Shown piece after piece: positions 1 through 11,131 of a stretch of 64,000 nucleotides of DNA. The stretch is from positions 806,001 through 870,000 of the forward strand of contig PQWQ01000017.1 of NCBI GenBank assembly GCA_002943765.1. The letters run 5' to 3'. The notes beneath the pieces are model-generated. The model was given only the letters and a program-made list of their open reading frames with translations, had not been told where the DNA came from and ran no database searches. The translations under genes were made by a program, and so were the position numbers. This stretch comes from Psoroptes ovis (lineage: Eukaryota; Arthropoda; Arachnida; Sarcoptiformes; Psoroptidae). Every line of letters begins with the position of its first letter. Within the stretch, counting starts at the first letter, position 1.

Positions 1-82
1 TCAAATTTATTTTTGGGTACAAAATATCTTCAGGTCAAAGTTTATACACTTGTACAAATTATGTTCGTGATGTTTATATAAT
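1..82. other. Left flank of the LTR retroelement
   Basis: Host DNA with no gene seen. Its last six bases, TATAAT at 77-82, recur immediately after the 3' LTR at 7131-7136 and are read as the target-site duplication. Confidence 0.6.
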
Positions 83-483
83 TGTAATAGAAATGGTAGT
101 TATTGATCTAAAGAGATGTTATTTAACATCATTAATTTTTAAATCGTTAGCTTAATGATGATAATGTTTAGCTGATTACCATATTTGGCAAAAATTCCAA
201 TCTAATCACATTGGCTAAACATGCACATCATTATGATTTAAAGTATTCAAAACATCCTCGATTTAATTACCTTTCTATCACATTCCTTTCTCATAATGTA
301 TATATTTTCCGTCATTTTAATCAAAATTGTCAATTTTTCAATTATTATTCAGTCAGTCGTTATTTTCATCAAATGTTGTCATTGTCATTGTCATTATCAT
401 TTTTATCAATAAATAAAATTTTTACAAAAAAAAAAAAAAAGTTAAATTCAACCAAAATTGCGCTCTCCACCACGTATATCTTA
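83..483 (+). repeat. 5' LTR
   Basis: The repeat is 401 bp, starts TGTAATAG, and matches 6731-7130 except for one A in a homopolymer. It contains overlapping AATAAA signals at about 408-417, followed by a poly-A run, which suits the LTR polyadenylation site. A short inverted repeat, GATGTTA-TT-TAACATC, lies near its left end. The last two bases of its right end are uncertain because TA is shared with the flank. Confidence 0.93.
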
Positions 484-521
484 TAAGCCAGCAAGATTGA
501 ACATTACAAAATATTAATAAG
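484..521 (+). other. Very short leader between LTR and gag; primer site not recognised
   Basis: Only 38 bases separate the LTR end from the gag ATG. A normal primer-binding site starts with TGG, complementary to the CCA end of a tRNA, and none is present here. The LTR edge may be misplaced by a few bases, or priming may use an internal tRNA segment. Confidence 0.5.
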
Positions 522-3500
522 ATGAGTACCTCCGACGTTTTGATGAAGAATCTCCAGGAATTGGAGAAAGAGAAGCCAGTTATTAGGCGAATGATAACTG
601 AAGTATTTAACCAAATTAACGAAAAAACGATTGATGCTTACGATTTGGTAAAGAAAACATTGGAATTAGCGAAGAGAGTCGCAGACTATCGAGCCAAATT
701 CAAAGCATCAGCAGATTATGGACGTGAACATGGACTTCCGTTTGATTCCGAAAAATATGAATTGATCAATACAGATTATCATCAGAAACTTGATAAAATA
801 TACGAAGTGGCCGACAAAACAAAGCAGGACATCAAAAAAATAAATATATTTGAAATGACCATCCAAGACGACGCAACTAAAGCTAAAAATGAACCAAGTA
901 AGTCAAATATAACTAATCAACAAGTTCAACAGGAAACAATCACAATGACAACCGAAGCTGAACCAAAAACGATGCCTGAAAAATTTATTCTAAAAGAAAT
1001 TGAAAAAATTAAACCATTTTCGGGGAAATTTTTAGATTTTCGGAAATTTTTCGAAAGTCTAACATCACTTTTAGACCTTAGCTGTTTACCCCCGCAACGA
1101 AAAATCGATATAATTGCTGAAAAATTAGATGGACCAAGTCGACAACTTATAAATAGTATGGGCGATGAAGACGACTACGAGAAGGTCAAAACCATATTGC
1201 GTGAAAAATTTTATGATCCGTATGAAGTCGTATTAAATATAGCTCAACAGTTAAGAAGTCTTCCAAAGTTGACAAATAATTTTGATATAATGGGTATGGA
1301 ACGAATACTGGAAGATATAAAGAAAACTGAAAAATTAATGATAAAGGTTAATATTAATCCCGCTTACACGTATCAATTCAAAAGAATCATCTATCAAAAA
1401 TTGACATATGAAATTATTAGTAAATTGGGTTGTGTTAGCGAAACCGATTTAAGTATCATTATCGAAGTATTGGAAAAAGAACATAAATTGGCTAGAAGTA
1501 GAAGGGAAGATCAGAATCTCTTTGATGATTTCCTGAATTGCAATCCAATTGTTAAAACAAGTCCACAGAGACAAAATACAAGGTCAACCTATTGTTATTT
1601 TTGTAATAATCCAACACATAAATCTATTGATTGCTACGCTAAAATACCGTTGAAAACCAAAAAAAATATAATTTGGGAAAAAAATTTATGCATCAGATGT
1701 TTAGAAAAAGGACATCGTATGAAAAACTGTAATTCAAAACGAATATGTCAAATTTGTAAAAGTGGTCATCATGAAATTCTATGCCAAACACCTCAGCAAG
1801 ACAATCCAAGATGGACTAATCAATCTAATGTTAACAGAGGAAATTATCGATCGATTACGTCTCCACAAAGAAATATGATTGAATACCCACAACAAAGATC
1901 GAATACCCCAAGAACAAAAGTTAAAGAAAGTTATGTGTGCGAAACCATGAATACAAAAAGTAATGATATGAAGTCCCATGTTCAACAAAATTCCGATACA
2001 AATGAACAAAAAGAAATGAAAGATACAAAACCCGATGATTATGAAGTCCAGACAATGGAGGATGAGTTAATTGGTCTATCAAATCTAGAATCAAATATGC
2101 TCCACATGATGATGGCTCAGACGGAAACAACAGATATGGCTAAAAGAAAAGATTTGGAAGAACCAGTGGTAGTGAAAGCCCAAGTGAATGGTTTTGAACA
2201 AGAACTCATGATTGATAGCGGAGCAAACATCAGCTTCATAACACCGATGTATGTCAAAAAACTGTTGCTAAAAGAGAAACCAACAAACGAAAATATATTC
2301 ACTTTGGGAGCAAATGTTCATATAAAAGGCATATGTACGACAACAGTAAAAATTGAAAATATTGAACATGAAGTTAAATTTTATGTTGTACCGCATAGAA
2401 AAGATATAATCGCTTTAGGCAGGGATGCAATGCGAAGTTTCGGAATAAGTATTACTCCAGAAGATGAAAACAAATGGAAAGTAAAAATTAATATTGGTCA
2501 GAGTAAAGAAAAGGACGTTGAAGACCACGATATAAGAAATTTATTGAAAAGGTACAAAGATGTTTTTGCTAAAAATAAAGAAGATATTGGATGTATAAAA
2601 AATGAAATGGCACAAATTCATCTATCAAATGAAATACCGATTACATGCCGTCCTTACCCCTGTACAGCGATGGACCAGGAAATAATCGATAAAGAAATTG
2701 ACCGGTTATTGAAAATGGATGTGATTGAACCATCAAACTCACCATTCTGTTTTCCAATAGTACTGGTTGATAAGAAAGATGAAGGAAAAAAAACAAGATT
2801 ATGTGTTGATTATAGAAAATTGAATGCCGTAACAATTGTAGAACATTATCCCATGCCGAAAATATCAGATATTGATGAACGGTTGATAAATTCGACGTAT
2901 TTTACAACTTTAGATATTAGTCAAGGATACTATCATGTGATGATGGATCCAAATGATCGTGGTAAAACAGGATTTGTGACAAAATACGACCAGTATCAAT
3001 GGAAAAGACTACCATTTGGATTAAAAAACGCTCCGATGATTTTCCAAAGAATCATATGGTCATTAATAAAAAGAAATAATCTACACATGTACTGTCACAA
3101 CTATATTGATGACATTATTATTTTCTCAAGAACAAAGAAGGAACATCTTACGCATTTGGATAATGTAATGAACGTTTTGCTGAAAGAAAATATAAAATTA
3201 AAATTGTCGAAATGTATCTTTGGTATGAAATCTATTATATTTTTGGGACATAAGATCTCTGAACATGGAATCGCTCCATGCAAATCAAATATTGAAGCAA
3301 TAATAAAAGCAGAACCACCTAAAAATTTGAAAGATTTAAGGGGATTTCTTGGCAAAATCAATTATTACCATAAATTCATTCCGAATAGAGCGGAAGCGAC
3401 GTATTATCTAACGGAATTATTGAAGAAAAATCAGAAATGGGAATGGACCGAAAATCAACAAAAAGAATTTGAAAATTTGAAAAATTTGCTTATCAAAGAA

Positions 3501-6341
3501 CCTATTTTAAAATTGTTCAATCCTGAATTGGAAATTAAAATTTACACAGATGCAAGTTTAAAAGGTATTGGTGCAGTATTGAAACAAATTCATCCCAATG
3601 AACAAGAATATCCTGTCGCTTACTTTTCAAAAAAGTTGCTGCCATATCAACAAAGATATTCAGCATCTGAATTAGAATGCTTAGCAATTCTTGAAGCGGT
3701 AGAATATTGGCATTATTGGTTAGTTGGACAAAATTTCACTATCGTTACTGATCACAAACCGTTGGAAAGCCTGAAAAAAATAAAAAAGCCGAAAACAAGG
3801 TTGTTCAATTGGGCTTTGCGGCTAAGCTCGTATCAATTTAATATTGTGTACAGAAAGGGCGTTGATAATCAAGAAGCCGATTACCTCTCACGCCATCCGA
3901 TCCATGATTTAGAAGAAATGGCTAAAGCTCCGATGATCATGTTTACAAATCTTTGGGAAGATACTGATAAAATTATGGCAATTCAAAAAAATTATAATCC
4001 GAAACAGTTGAATAAATGCTATGGAAAAAATGGAATTATTTATCGAAAGAAAAAGAATTTTGAACAAATCTTCATCCCAAAAGAGGAAGCGGAAAACGAA
4101 CTCAGACGAACTCATCACGAATTTGGCCATATAGGCTCAGTCCATTTATACGAGCATTATTCCAGAAGATATTACACCCCAGATATTATGAAGATCATTA
4201 AAAAAGTGGTGCAAAATTGTGAGGTGTGTAACATCACCAAGAAAAACTCTTATCGTTTTGGATTTATGGGTCAAATAGGACCAGCGAAATTACCATTCGA
4301 AATCATCCATATCGATACAATAGGAGGATTCCAAAGTTTTGGATCAAATAAACGATTTTTACATCTAGCAATCGATGCTTTTACAAGATTTATATGGATT
4401 ATTTGTTCAAAGACGCAGACGGCAAAAGATATGATAAATTTGGTCAAAAAAATTCAAAGCGTAACGAAACCAAAATTGATTATTGCTGACCAATATCCGG
4501 CAATAAAAGGAACCGAATTCAAAACGTACTTAAAGAGGAACAACATAGGTATTATGTTTATCCCGAGGGATCATCCTTCCAGTAATGGGATCGTCGAACG
4601 TGTAAACCAAACAATTTGCGATCGAATCCGTCATAAAATATACGAAACATCTAAAGGAAAAAGGACGTTATCCTGGGCAACGCATGCTGCAAAAGCAGCT
4701 GAAGAATACAATAAAACCATTCATAGTGTCACAAAGTATTCCCCATTATTTCTGTTGACAGGGTATGATGCTGAAAAAATATTAGGACCGGAAGAAGTAG
4801 TAGAAGCACGAAAAATTGCTTTTCAAAATTCAAATTTAATGCATGAAAAAAATAAGAAAAAATATGATGAAACAAGAAAAGAATTACCATTGGAAATAAT
4901 CGACGAAGTGTATGTCTCCAAAGGAAACGCTTTGAACCGAAAAAAATTGGACGCAAGATTTGAAGGCCCGTTTCCAGTGGTCGATAAAGAAGGGAATACA
5001 ATGCTGAAAATCCAGAAGAAGGGAAAATTAGAAAAAGTTCACATTTCCCAAGTCAAGCCAAAATTTCATCCGTTTAATATGGTGCTATTGACTTCACTAA
5101 TGCTGATACACCTAGCTAATGGGAAATATGAACCCTCCGTCGCAGATCCTATTGTTTGGGAAAAAACCGATCATACTATCACAAAAGAATTAGTTAATAC
5201 CTATTATTATATTCGTTTAGTAAATCCATGTAGTATCCTTAAAAGAACGGATAGACGTTTTGAATGTAACGCAAGATATGATTTCTGGATAATGGAAACA
5301 ATAAATAAGAATTGCGATAAGATTAATATAACATATGATGACTTTATGGAAGAAAACCGGCGAAGAAAAAGATTTGTTGGAAGTATTTTAAAAGGTACGA
5401 AATTTTTATTCGAAAATTACGATAAGGTATTACATATTGGACAAACGATAGTTGGATTTGTAACTAATTGGTTTGAACGAAAGAAAATAAAGTCATTGAA
5501 AGAAACACAAAGAAAACAGCAAGAACAAATCAAGGTTTTAATGAACTCTCAAAAAGAAATATTGAAAGAAATGGTGGACAAGTTGGATAAGATGGGCGAA
5601 ATACAAATGAACAACAGAAAAACCATGGAAGATTTAATAGATGGTCTACATTATGACCTTATGGTGGGATCACAAATGGTGACTATCAGTCAAAATCTGA
5701 AAAAATTCTTTAATGAATTGGCTCGTGGTATAATCCCAATAGAAATTGAATTATTGTTTCCCGGAATCGTTACCTCCGAAGATAAATATGAACAATGGGA
5801 ATTCGTTGGATGTGATTTGTCATCACATTCCGATTTAATTTTGGAATTTATACAACCTCAACCGTATGACGAATTAATTGTATATGAAAGCCATCCCTTT
5901 ACTTTATATAAACAACAAGAAGATAAATTTTGTATGTACGAATACAGTGGCCCACGATACATGCTGTATAATCTAGAAAAAGATTGCGTAAAAAGACTCC
6001 ATTTACATCCTCATCATAAGAAACGTTCAGAAAGTTTTATTATAAATAAACCAACAAGCTGTCAAGAGGATGATGAAATCGAAAAATTATGGGTAAAGAA
6101 ATTTTGTGAAACAAAATCAAAATTCAATCAGGAAGAACTACAAATTCATTATAACAATAAATTTATTTTTGTATATTGTTACAAACAATTGATAACGATC
6201 GAAAACATAACAAGTGAATGCGAAAACAAAATTTATAAAATCCCACAGAAGAAGGAGTTTATCGCTGGAAGTTTCCATCACAGACCATCAGTACGCAAAA
6301 CGCTGGGAAATCATTCATTCCATTTGTATGAAAACGAATAG
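522..6341 (+). CDS. Gag-protease-RT-RNase H-integrase-Env polyprotein of the LTR retroelement
   Basis: One open frame of 1,939 codons with no frameshift between gag and pol. Approximate order: Gag region with the FSGKFLDFRKF stretch near 165-180, resembling BEL/Pao Gag (DUF1759-like). Three zinc knuckles at about 358-421: two CX2CX4HX4C, then CX2CX3HX4C. Aspartic protease with IDSGA near 565. Reverse transcriptase with CVDYRKLN near 760 and YIDD near 861. RNase H with YTDAS near 1008 and TDHKPL near 1077. Integrase with an HH-CC zinc site (about 1198-1236) and catalytic D, D, E near 1266, 1323 and 1358, the last two about 35 residues apart. A GPF-type module lies near 1483. From Met1520 (base 5079), a hydrophobic signal-like start opens an Env-like part with a basic furin-type site near 1613, then a glycine- and hydrophobic-rich segment. 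The frame ends at TAG 6339-6341, before any membrane anchor. Env expression by splicing from about 5079 is inferred. Confidence 0.93.
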   Translation: MSTSDVLMKNLQELEKEKPVIRRMITEVFNQINEKTIDAYDLVKKTLELAKRVADYRAKFKASADYGREHGLPFDSEKYELINTDYHQKLDKIYEVADKTKQDIKKINIFEMTIQDDATKAKNEPSKSNITNQQVQQETITMTTEAEPKTMPEKFILKEIEKIKPFSGKFLDFRKFFESLTSLLDLSCLPPQRKIDIIAEKLDGPSRQLINSMGDEDDYEKVKTILREKFYDPYEVVLNIAQQLRSLPKLTNNFDIMGMERILEDIKKTEKLMIKVNINPAYTYQFKRIIYQKLTYEIISKLGCVSETDLSIIIEVLEKEHKLARSRREDQNLFDDFLNCNPIVKTSPQRQNTRSTYCYFCNNPTHKSIDCYAKIPLKTKKNIIWEKNLCIRCLEKGHRMKNCNSKRICQICKSGHHEILCQTPQQDNPRWTNQSNVNRGNYRSITSPQRNMIEYPQQRSNTPRTKVKESYVCETMNTKSNDMKSHVQQNSDTNEQKEMKDTKPDDYEVQTMEDELIGLSNLESNMLHMMMAQTETTDMAKRKDLEEPVVVKAQVNGFEQELMIDSGANISFITPMYVKKLLLKEKPTNENIFTLGANVHIKGICTTTVKIENIEHEVKFYVVPHRKDIIALGRDAMRSFGISITPEDENKWKVKINIGQSKEKDVEDHDIRNLLKRYKDVFAKNKEDIGCIKNEMAQIHLSNEIPITCRPYPCTAMDQEIIDKEIDRLLKMDVIEPSNSPFCFPIVLVDKKDEGKKTRLCVDYRKLNAVTIVEHYPMPKISDIDERLINSTYFTTLDISQGYYHVMMDPNDRGKTGFVTKYDQYQWKRLPFGLKNAPMIFQRIIWSLIKRNNLHMYCHNYIDDIIIFSRTKKEHLTHLDNVMNVLLKENIKLKLSKCIFGMKSIIFLGHKISEHGIAPCKSNIEAIIKAEPPKNLKDLRGFLGKINYYHKFIPNRAEATYYLTELLKKNQKWEWTENQQKEFENLKNLLIKEPILKLFNPELEIKIYTDASLKGIGAVLKQIHPNEQEYPVAYFSKKLLPYQQRYSASELECLAILEAVEYWHYWLVGQNFTIVTDHKPLESLKKIKKPKTRLFNWALRLSSYQFNIVYRKGVDNQEADYLSRHPIHDLEEMAKAPMIMFTNLWEDTDKIMAIQKNYNPKQLNKCYGKNGIIYRKKKNFEQIFIPKEEAENELRRTHHEFGHIGSVHLYEHYSRRYYTPDIMKIIKKVVQNCEVCNITKKNSYRFGFMGQIGPAKLPFEIIHIDTIGGFQSFGSNKRFLHLAIDAFTRFIWIICSKTQTAKDMINLVKKIQSVTKPKLIIADQYPAIKGTEFKTYLKRNNIGIMFIPRDHPSSNGIVERVNQTICDRIRHKIYETSKGKRTLSWATHAAKAAEEYNKTIHSVTKYSPLFLLTGYDAEKILGPEEVVEARKIAFQNSNLMHEKNKKKYDETRKELPLEIIDEVYVSKGNALNRKKLDARFEGPFPVVDKEGNTMLKIQKKGKLEKVHISQVKPKFHPFNMVLLTSLMLIHLANGKYEPSVADPIVWEKTDHTITKELVNTYYYIRLVNPCSILKRTDRRFECNARYDFWIMETINKNCDKINITYDDFMEENRRRKRFVGSILKGTKFLFENYDKVLHIGQTIVGFVTNWFERKKIKSLKETQRKQQEQIKVLMNSQKEILKEMVDKLDKMGEIQMNNRKTMEDLIDGLHYDLMVGSQMVTISQNLKKFFNELARGIIPIEIELLFPGIVTSEDKYEQWEFVGCDLSSHSDLILEFIQPQPYDELIVYESHPFTLYKQQEDKFCMYEYSGPRYMLYNLEKDCVKRLHLHPHHKKRSESFIINKPTSCQEDDEIEKLWVKKFCETKSKFNQEELQIHYNNKFIFVYCYKQLITIENITSECENKIYKIPQKKEFIAGSFHHRPSVRKTLGNHSFHLYENE

Positions 6342-6653
6342 ATTGGGAAAAACTTATACAGTGGAATTTATAATTATTCGATCCAAACGAAAAACATAGA
6401 TCAATTACTAGCGGAAATGAATAATCTTGATGAACCTGAAGAAGATCGTTTTAATAAATGGTTGATGCTTATTCCAACAGGAGTCTGTTTATTGATTATT
6501 ATCGCTGGTGTACTCATCGTAATATTGAGAAGGATAAAATTGACAAAGAAGAAGAGAAAAATATTAGAACGATCGCAAGAATTCATCGAGTTGGAAAATC
6601 AAGCTAGATCACAAGGATCAAATAGTCCAGAAGTAGATGATACCGCTGTGTAA
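6342..6653 (+). pseudogene. In-frame continuation of env: transmembrane and cytoplasmic tail
   Basis: After the TAG at 6339-6341 the same frame stays open to TAA at 6651-6653. It has an ATG at 6417, a strongly hydrophobic segment of about 20 residues at about 6463-6528, and then a lysine/arginine-rich tail. This is the layout of a class I Env anchor. It is probably the end of env, cut off by one stop that is either a mutation or a leaky codon. It could instead be a separately translated 78-residue membrane peptide starting at 6417. Confidence 0.7.
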
Positions 6654-6730
6654 ACGAAATTGATGTCAATCCAAAATAAAGTTGCGCTTTTTCACCCCCC
6701 CCCCGTATTGTTTTTTTTTTAGAGGGGAGA
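6654..6730 (+). other. 3' untranslated segment with C10/T10 runs and polypurine tract
   Basis: This non-coding spacer contains a run of ten C, a short linker, a run of ten T, then AGAGGGGAGA at 6721-6730 directly abutting the 3' LTR. The last is a standard polypurine tract for plus-strand priming and fixes the LTR left edge at 6731. Confidence 0.85.
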
Positions 6731-7130
6731 TGTAATAGAAATGGTAGTTATTGATCTAAAGAGATGTTATTTAACATCATTAATTTTTAAATCGTTAGCT
6801 TAATGATGATAATGTTTAGCTGATTACCATATTTGGCAAAAATTCCAATCTAATCACATTGGCTAAACATGCACATCATTATGATTTAAAGTATTCAAAA
6901 CATCCTCGATTTAATTACCTTTCTATCACATTCCTTTCTCATAATGTATATATTTTCCGTCATTTTAATCAAAATTGTCAATTTTTCAATTATTATTCAG
7001 TCAGTCGTTATTTTCATCAAATGTTGTCATTGTCATTGTCATTATCATTTTTATCAATAAATAAAATTTTTACAAAAAAAAAAAAAAGTTAAATTCAACC
7101 AAAATTGCGCTCTCCACCACGTATATCTTA
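6731..7130 (+). repeat. 3' LTR
   Basis: The repeat is 400 bp and matches 83-483 except for one fewer A in the homopolymer. It is followed by the TATAAT duplication at 7131-7136. Confidence 0.93.
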
Positions 7131-9447
7131 TATAATTATTAATTATTTCAAGTGTTTTTGAATTTGTTACAAAATAATAAATTTTGAAAGTAAAAAAAAA
7201 GATGATTTCTTCAATACTTTGTTGTGGTTGTCCATGAGACATGTGAAAATTGGCCGAGAAAAAAAGGGTTAAAGTACAGAGGGAAAAATGTTCAAGTTTT
7301 TTTTTTTGGCCTAAACATGCAAAAACAAACACATAAAAACATTTTGGCATGTTTTTGAATGGATGAATAAAATGAATAAATTAATGAATTAATAAACAAA
7401 TAAATGAAAGGATAAAACAAATTAAACCAAATTCATTAACTAAATCAAATCAAGGTAACCAAAAGTAAACAAAAAGAAGCGTATTCGAAAGCCTTCGAAG
7501 AAGAGAAAAGAGAAAACCTTAAAAACATCACGTTTTCAATTCAAAAATACCAAAAAAATGAATTATAACATTTTTGCTGATTTACTTTGACTTTGAACTT
7601 GGAATCACAGCACAAACAAAAACTAAAAACAAATGAAAAACTTTTCGATCAATGATAATTGTGCCATGATTGTGATACTATGGTTTAATAGGCAAGATTG
7701 CGCTGGTTTATTGCGAGGAATACCCTTTTGAAGGTATTCAAGTGATTGTAGGTCATAAAAATTCTATCTTGAACATAAATTATGATGGATAAATATAAAA
7801 TACAACAAACACGTGTTGGAAATAAATGAAGAAAGCACGTAAAACACTTCATAAATGAAACACAGGTAAAACGGTGTGAAACAAACAAAACTAAATAAAA
7901 TTAATTTATATTTCACAATACAAGGACATTTAATGATGATAATAAAATATTTCATTTAATTTTTACATAAATTTTCTACGATTTCGTTGATTATTTTCAT
8001 TTCATTATCATCATCATCAAACGATGACCATCATCATTGATAATAATAATAATAATTCGAATAATAAACCAACTAAATCAACTATCAAGGACATCAAAAA
8101 AAAAAACAAAAAATTCATTTATATGAATGGACTTTGAAATTATTTTTTTTCGCATTTCATCTTGGTTCATCCATATCATGCAGCGACCATCATAGTAACC
8201 AACACCATATTCAAAGGATTAAGAGCAAAAAATGCTTGGTTGGTTTGTTGATTAGTTAATTGATGATGATGATGCTGCTGCTGCTGGTCATAGCTCAACC
8301 ACGCAACAACAACGCAACATGCGGTACTTTTCTTCTGAATTTGTGTTTCTTCAGGTTGCGATAATTTTTCATTGGTGATTTTCATTCAAGGACATCGAGA
8401 TGAACGAAGAATTTGTTGTGAATTTCTTCAAAAAACAATAAAAAATGTGAAAAAATTTGCATAAAAAATTTTTATTTTCATTTAAATTCAAATGAATTTA
8501 GGCAATAGAAATTTCCACAAGTTTCTATACCCGAAAATTGCCATCAAATTAAAACATCAAACTTTCAAAGTGAATAGAAAAAGCCTTGCAATTTCTTCGA
8601 GCAATAATGATGATGGTCTTTGGTCATTTTTCTCTTGATTTCACTGATTTTCTTCTTTTTTTTATTACCATCATTGGCCACAAAACACCGGAACAGATGT
8701 TTCATGTTCGAATGCACTTGCAAATGGGGAATAAGTTGATTATATTTTGAATTATTCATAAATGACCACACAGCTTTACCATTTGACCATGTTTCAAGGG
8801 TTTTTAGGTGCGCGTTTCTTCGAACGATAATTAAATAGTATTGAGTCTGTGTGAAATTTCAATGAATTTTGATTTATACGCTTGTTAATATGAAAATTCT
8901 AAAGTAACAAAGCATAACCCTTTCAAGTTTTGGAGAAATAAGATTTTTTTGAAATCATAGTTTGTTGAATGAGAAAATCAATTAAAAAGTTGTAAAATTT
9001 CAAATATTTAAAAGAGTTAAAATTATTTATTTTCGAGGAATTCTCCTCTGCCAACGAAAATTCTCGAAAAAAATTTTGGGCGATCGCTGTTCACTGATAA
9101 AGATGATGCCCGTGATAGATAAGAAATCGATAGATTTATTGATTAATTGCTCGATATAATTTTCAAAATCATGTATTGATCATTATTTTTAATCGATTAA
9201 CTTTGAAATTTTATGATATTCACAATTTTTGATTGATTGAATTTTTTTTTCAAAATTCTGGAATTTAAACCACGATAATCTGTGTTTGATTTGTGGTCGA
9301 ACACTGACAAATATCTACACATAAACACAAGTATACACCCAGATCAAACGATTTGTTTTGATTGATTTACAACAACAACAGCAGCAGCATCAGCAACAGC
9401 AACAACAATTAATTGATATCATAATCATTAAATCATAATTTGATTAT

Positions 9448-9511
9448 TATGATTATCATCATCATCATCAACAACAACATTATTATTATCATTATTATTG
9501 TTGTTATTATT
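9448..9511. repeat. ATC/AAC/ATT trinucleotide microsatellite
   Basis: Consecutive blocks of ATC, AAC, ATT and GTT repeats. This is the clearest of many such tracts in the spacer. Confidence 0.8.
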
Positions 9512-11094
9512 TGTGATTATATAACCAGACAAATTTCCAATGAAAAATGTCTTAATTTGTTTGAGAAGCAAAAAAAAAAAAAAAAAAAACAAGCATATTG
9601 GTTAATGTATTTTTTCACATATACTTGACAGACCTTATTTACATCATTTAACACTATCATCATTATTATTATTATTGTAATTTAATAAATAATACAAATC
9701 TCGTTAAATGAAAAGTAGGTCATCAAAAATGTGTACAAATTTGAAAAATATGTAACAATATTTTTCAAAATAATGTGTTATTCAATAATGATTATTATAC
9801 AATCTAAAAAAATATTTATTGATTCAAGTGAATGAAACTATTTGAATGAATGAATGAAAAGATTAAAATGATAAAATTCAATTGAATTACGAATTGAATG
9901 AACAAAATATTGTCAAATTTGAATTGGAAATGGTGGATATAAAGGGGAAAGATGAGTGAAAATGTATCAAATTGTATTCAATAAGTTTTGATCAATTAAT
10001 TGAACCAATGATTGATTTTTCATCTATTTCAAATTCAAAAAATAGAAGCAAACAAAGTGCCATCTGCTGTCAAAGATTTGAAGGATTATTTTTTTGAGAA
10101 AAATTTCAAATTTTTCGCATTTGAGTTTTTTGGCTCCAAAATGTATAAGATTGATTAAGTGGTGGGCGTATCACCCATAGCAATCAATGATTGTTAAAAA
10201 AAATTAAATCAAAATCAAAAACGTATCCGATTTCAAAATTTTTAATTCTTTTAAATTTTCATTGAAAATATGTTTTTCTTAAATTTCTTTTAAAAAAATG
10301 AAAAATATCATCAAAGGATTACAAATAATTGATGATAATAATTCATAATAATGATGATGATCATGGCAAAAAATTGTCTGAGAGGTTTGTGAAATCACAT
10401 TGTCCATTATCATCATCATTATCATTAATGTCCATTCGATTATTCATAAAAGTCTCCACCAATGTGGCAATTTGTTTTTTTTTTCCATTTTTCATAAATT
10501 GCCACAATAGTTTCTGGAACCAATCGAATAAATATCGTCGAAAGTAATCATAATCAATGTAGCAATTTGCTTTTTTAAATATATTTTTTGATACATTCAA
10601 TTTATTTTTGAGTATCAATTTTTTTTTTTTTTTGAAAAATGTTTTATCGAGTGTCTGTATTATAAATTGATACTTTTTTTTGGTAGAAAAATAATGCAAT
10701 AAATTCAAAGTTTAATGATATGTATCCATTTTTTCAAATTTGCTGTGTTTGCTATTGTAGCCATTATTAATATCGAAAAAATTAATGATAATGATCACCA
10801 CTAAAATCACAACCACCACACCATCACCACCACACCATGATAATGTCCATTATGGCTGATTGATGATAATCATCATCATCATCATCATTATCATTAAATC
10901 ATTGAATCATTAAATCAAAGGAAAAGCAAGAAAATCAAGAAAACAAACGATTTTTTTTGGCTTAAATTAATCCTTTTTTGCATTTTTTTTTGAGAAAAAT
11001 AAAATAAAAAATGGATACAATTATATCGTTACAATATCCAATTTGTAAAAAGATTTTCTCAAATAATTATTTAATAAATTTTCATTAAAGAGAA

Positions 11095-11126
<32 letters not shown>

Positions 11127-11131
11127 AAACA
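11095..11131. repeat. (AC)n microsatellite
   Basis: About 12 uninterrupted AC units, followed by interrupted AC blocks. Confidence 0.9.

Larger units (their letters stand above)
83..7130 (+). mobile_element. Complete env-containing LTR retrotransposon (Ty3/gypsy-type pol)
   Basis: Two approximately 400 bp direct repeats (83-483 and 6731-7130) bracket one long gag-pol-env frame. The repeats start with TGTAATAG and appear identical by eye except for an A-run of 15 versus 14, so the insertion looks recent. A purine tract sits directly before the 3' LTR, and TATAAT flanks both ends. Two bases are ambiguous between the LTR end and the duplication, so the true target-site duplication is 4 to 6 bp. 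RT, RNase H and integrase motifs are of Ty3/gypsy type. The Gag region and its third zinc knuckle look more like BEL/Pao Gag. An Env-like segment with a furin-type site follows integrase, as in insect errantiviruses. The only obvious defect is one in-frame stop near the end of env. Confidence 0.95.

Noticed and set aside
211..486. 91-codon frame in the 5' LTR, repeated in the 3' LTR at 6859
   Set aside because: It has no ATG start in eukaryotic terms (TTG) and is low complexity. It lies wholly inside the LTR.
8690..8715. GTTCGAATGCA resembling a tRNA B box
   Set aside because: No matching A box or cloverleaf around it.
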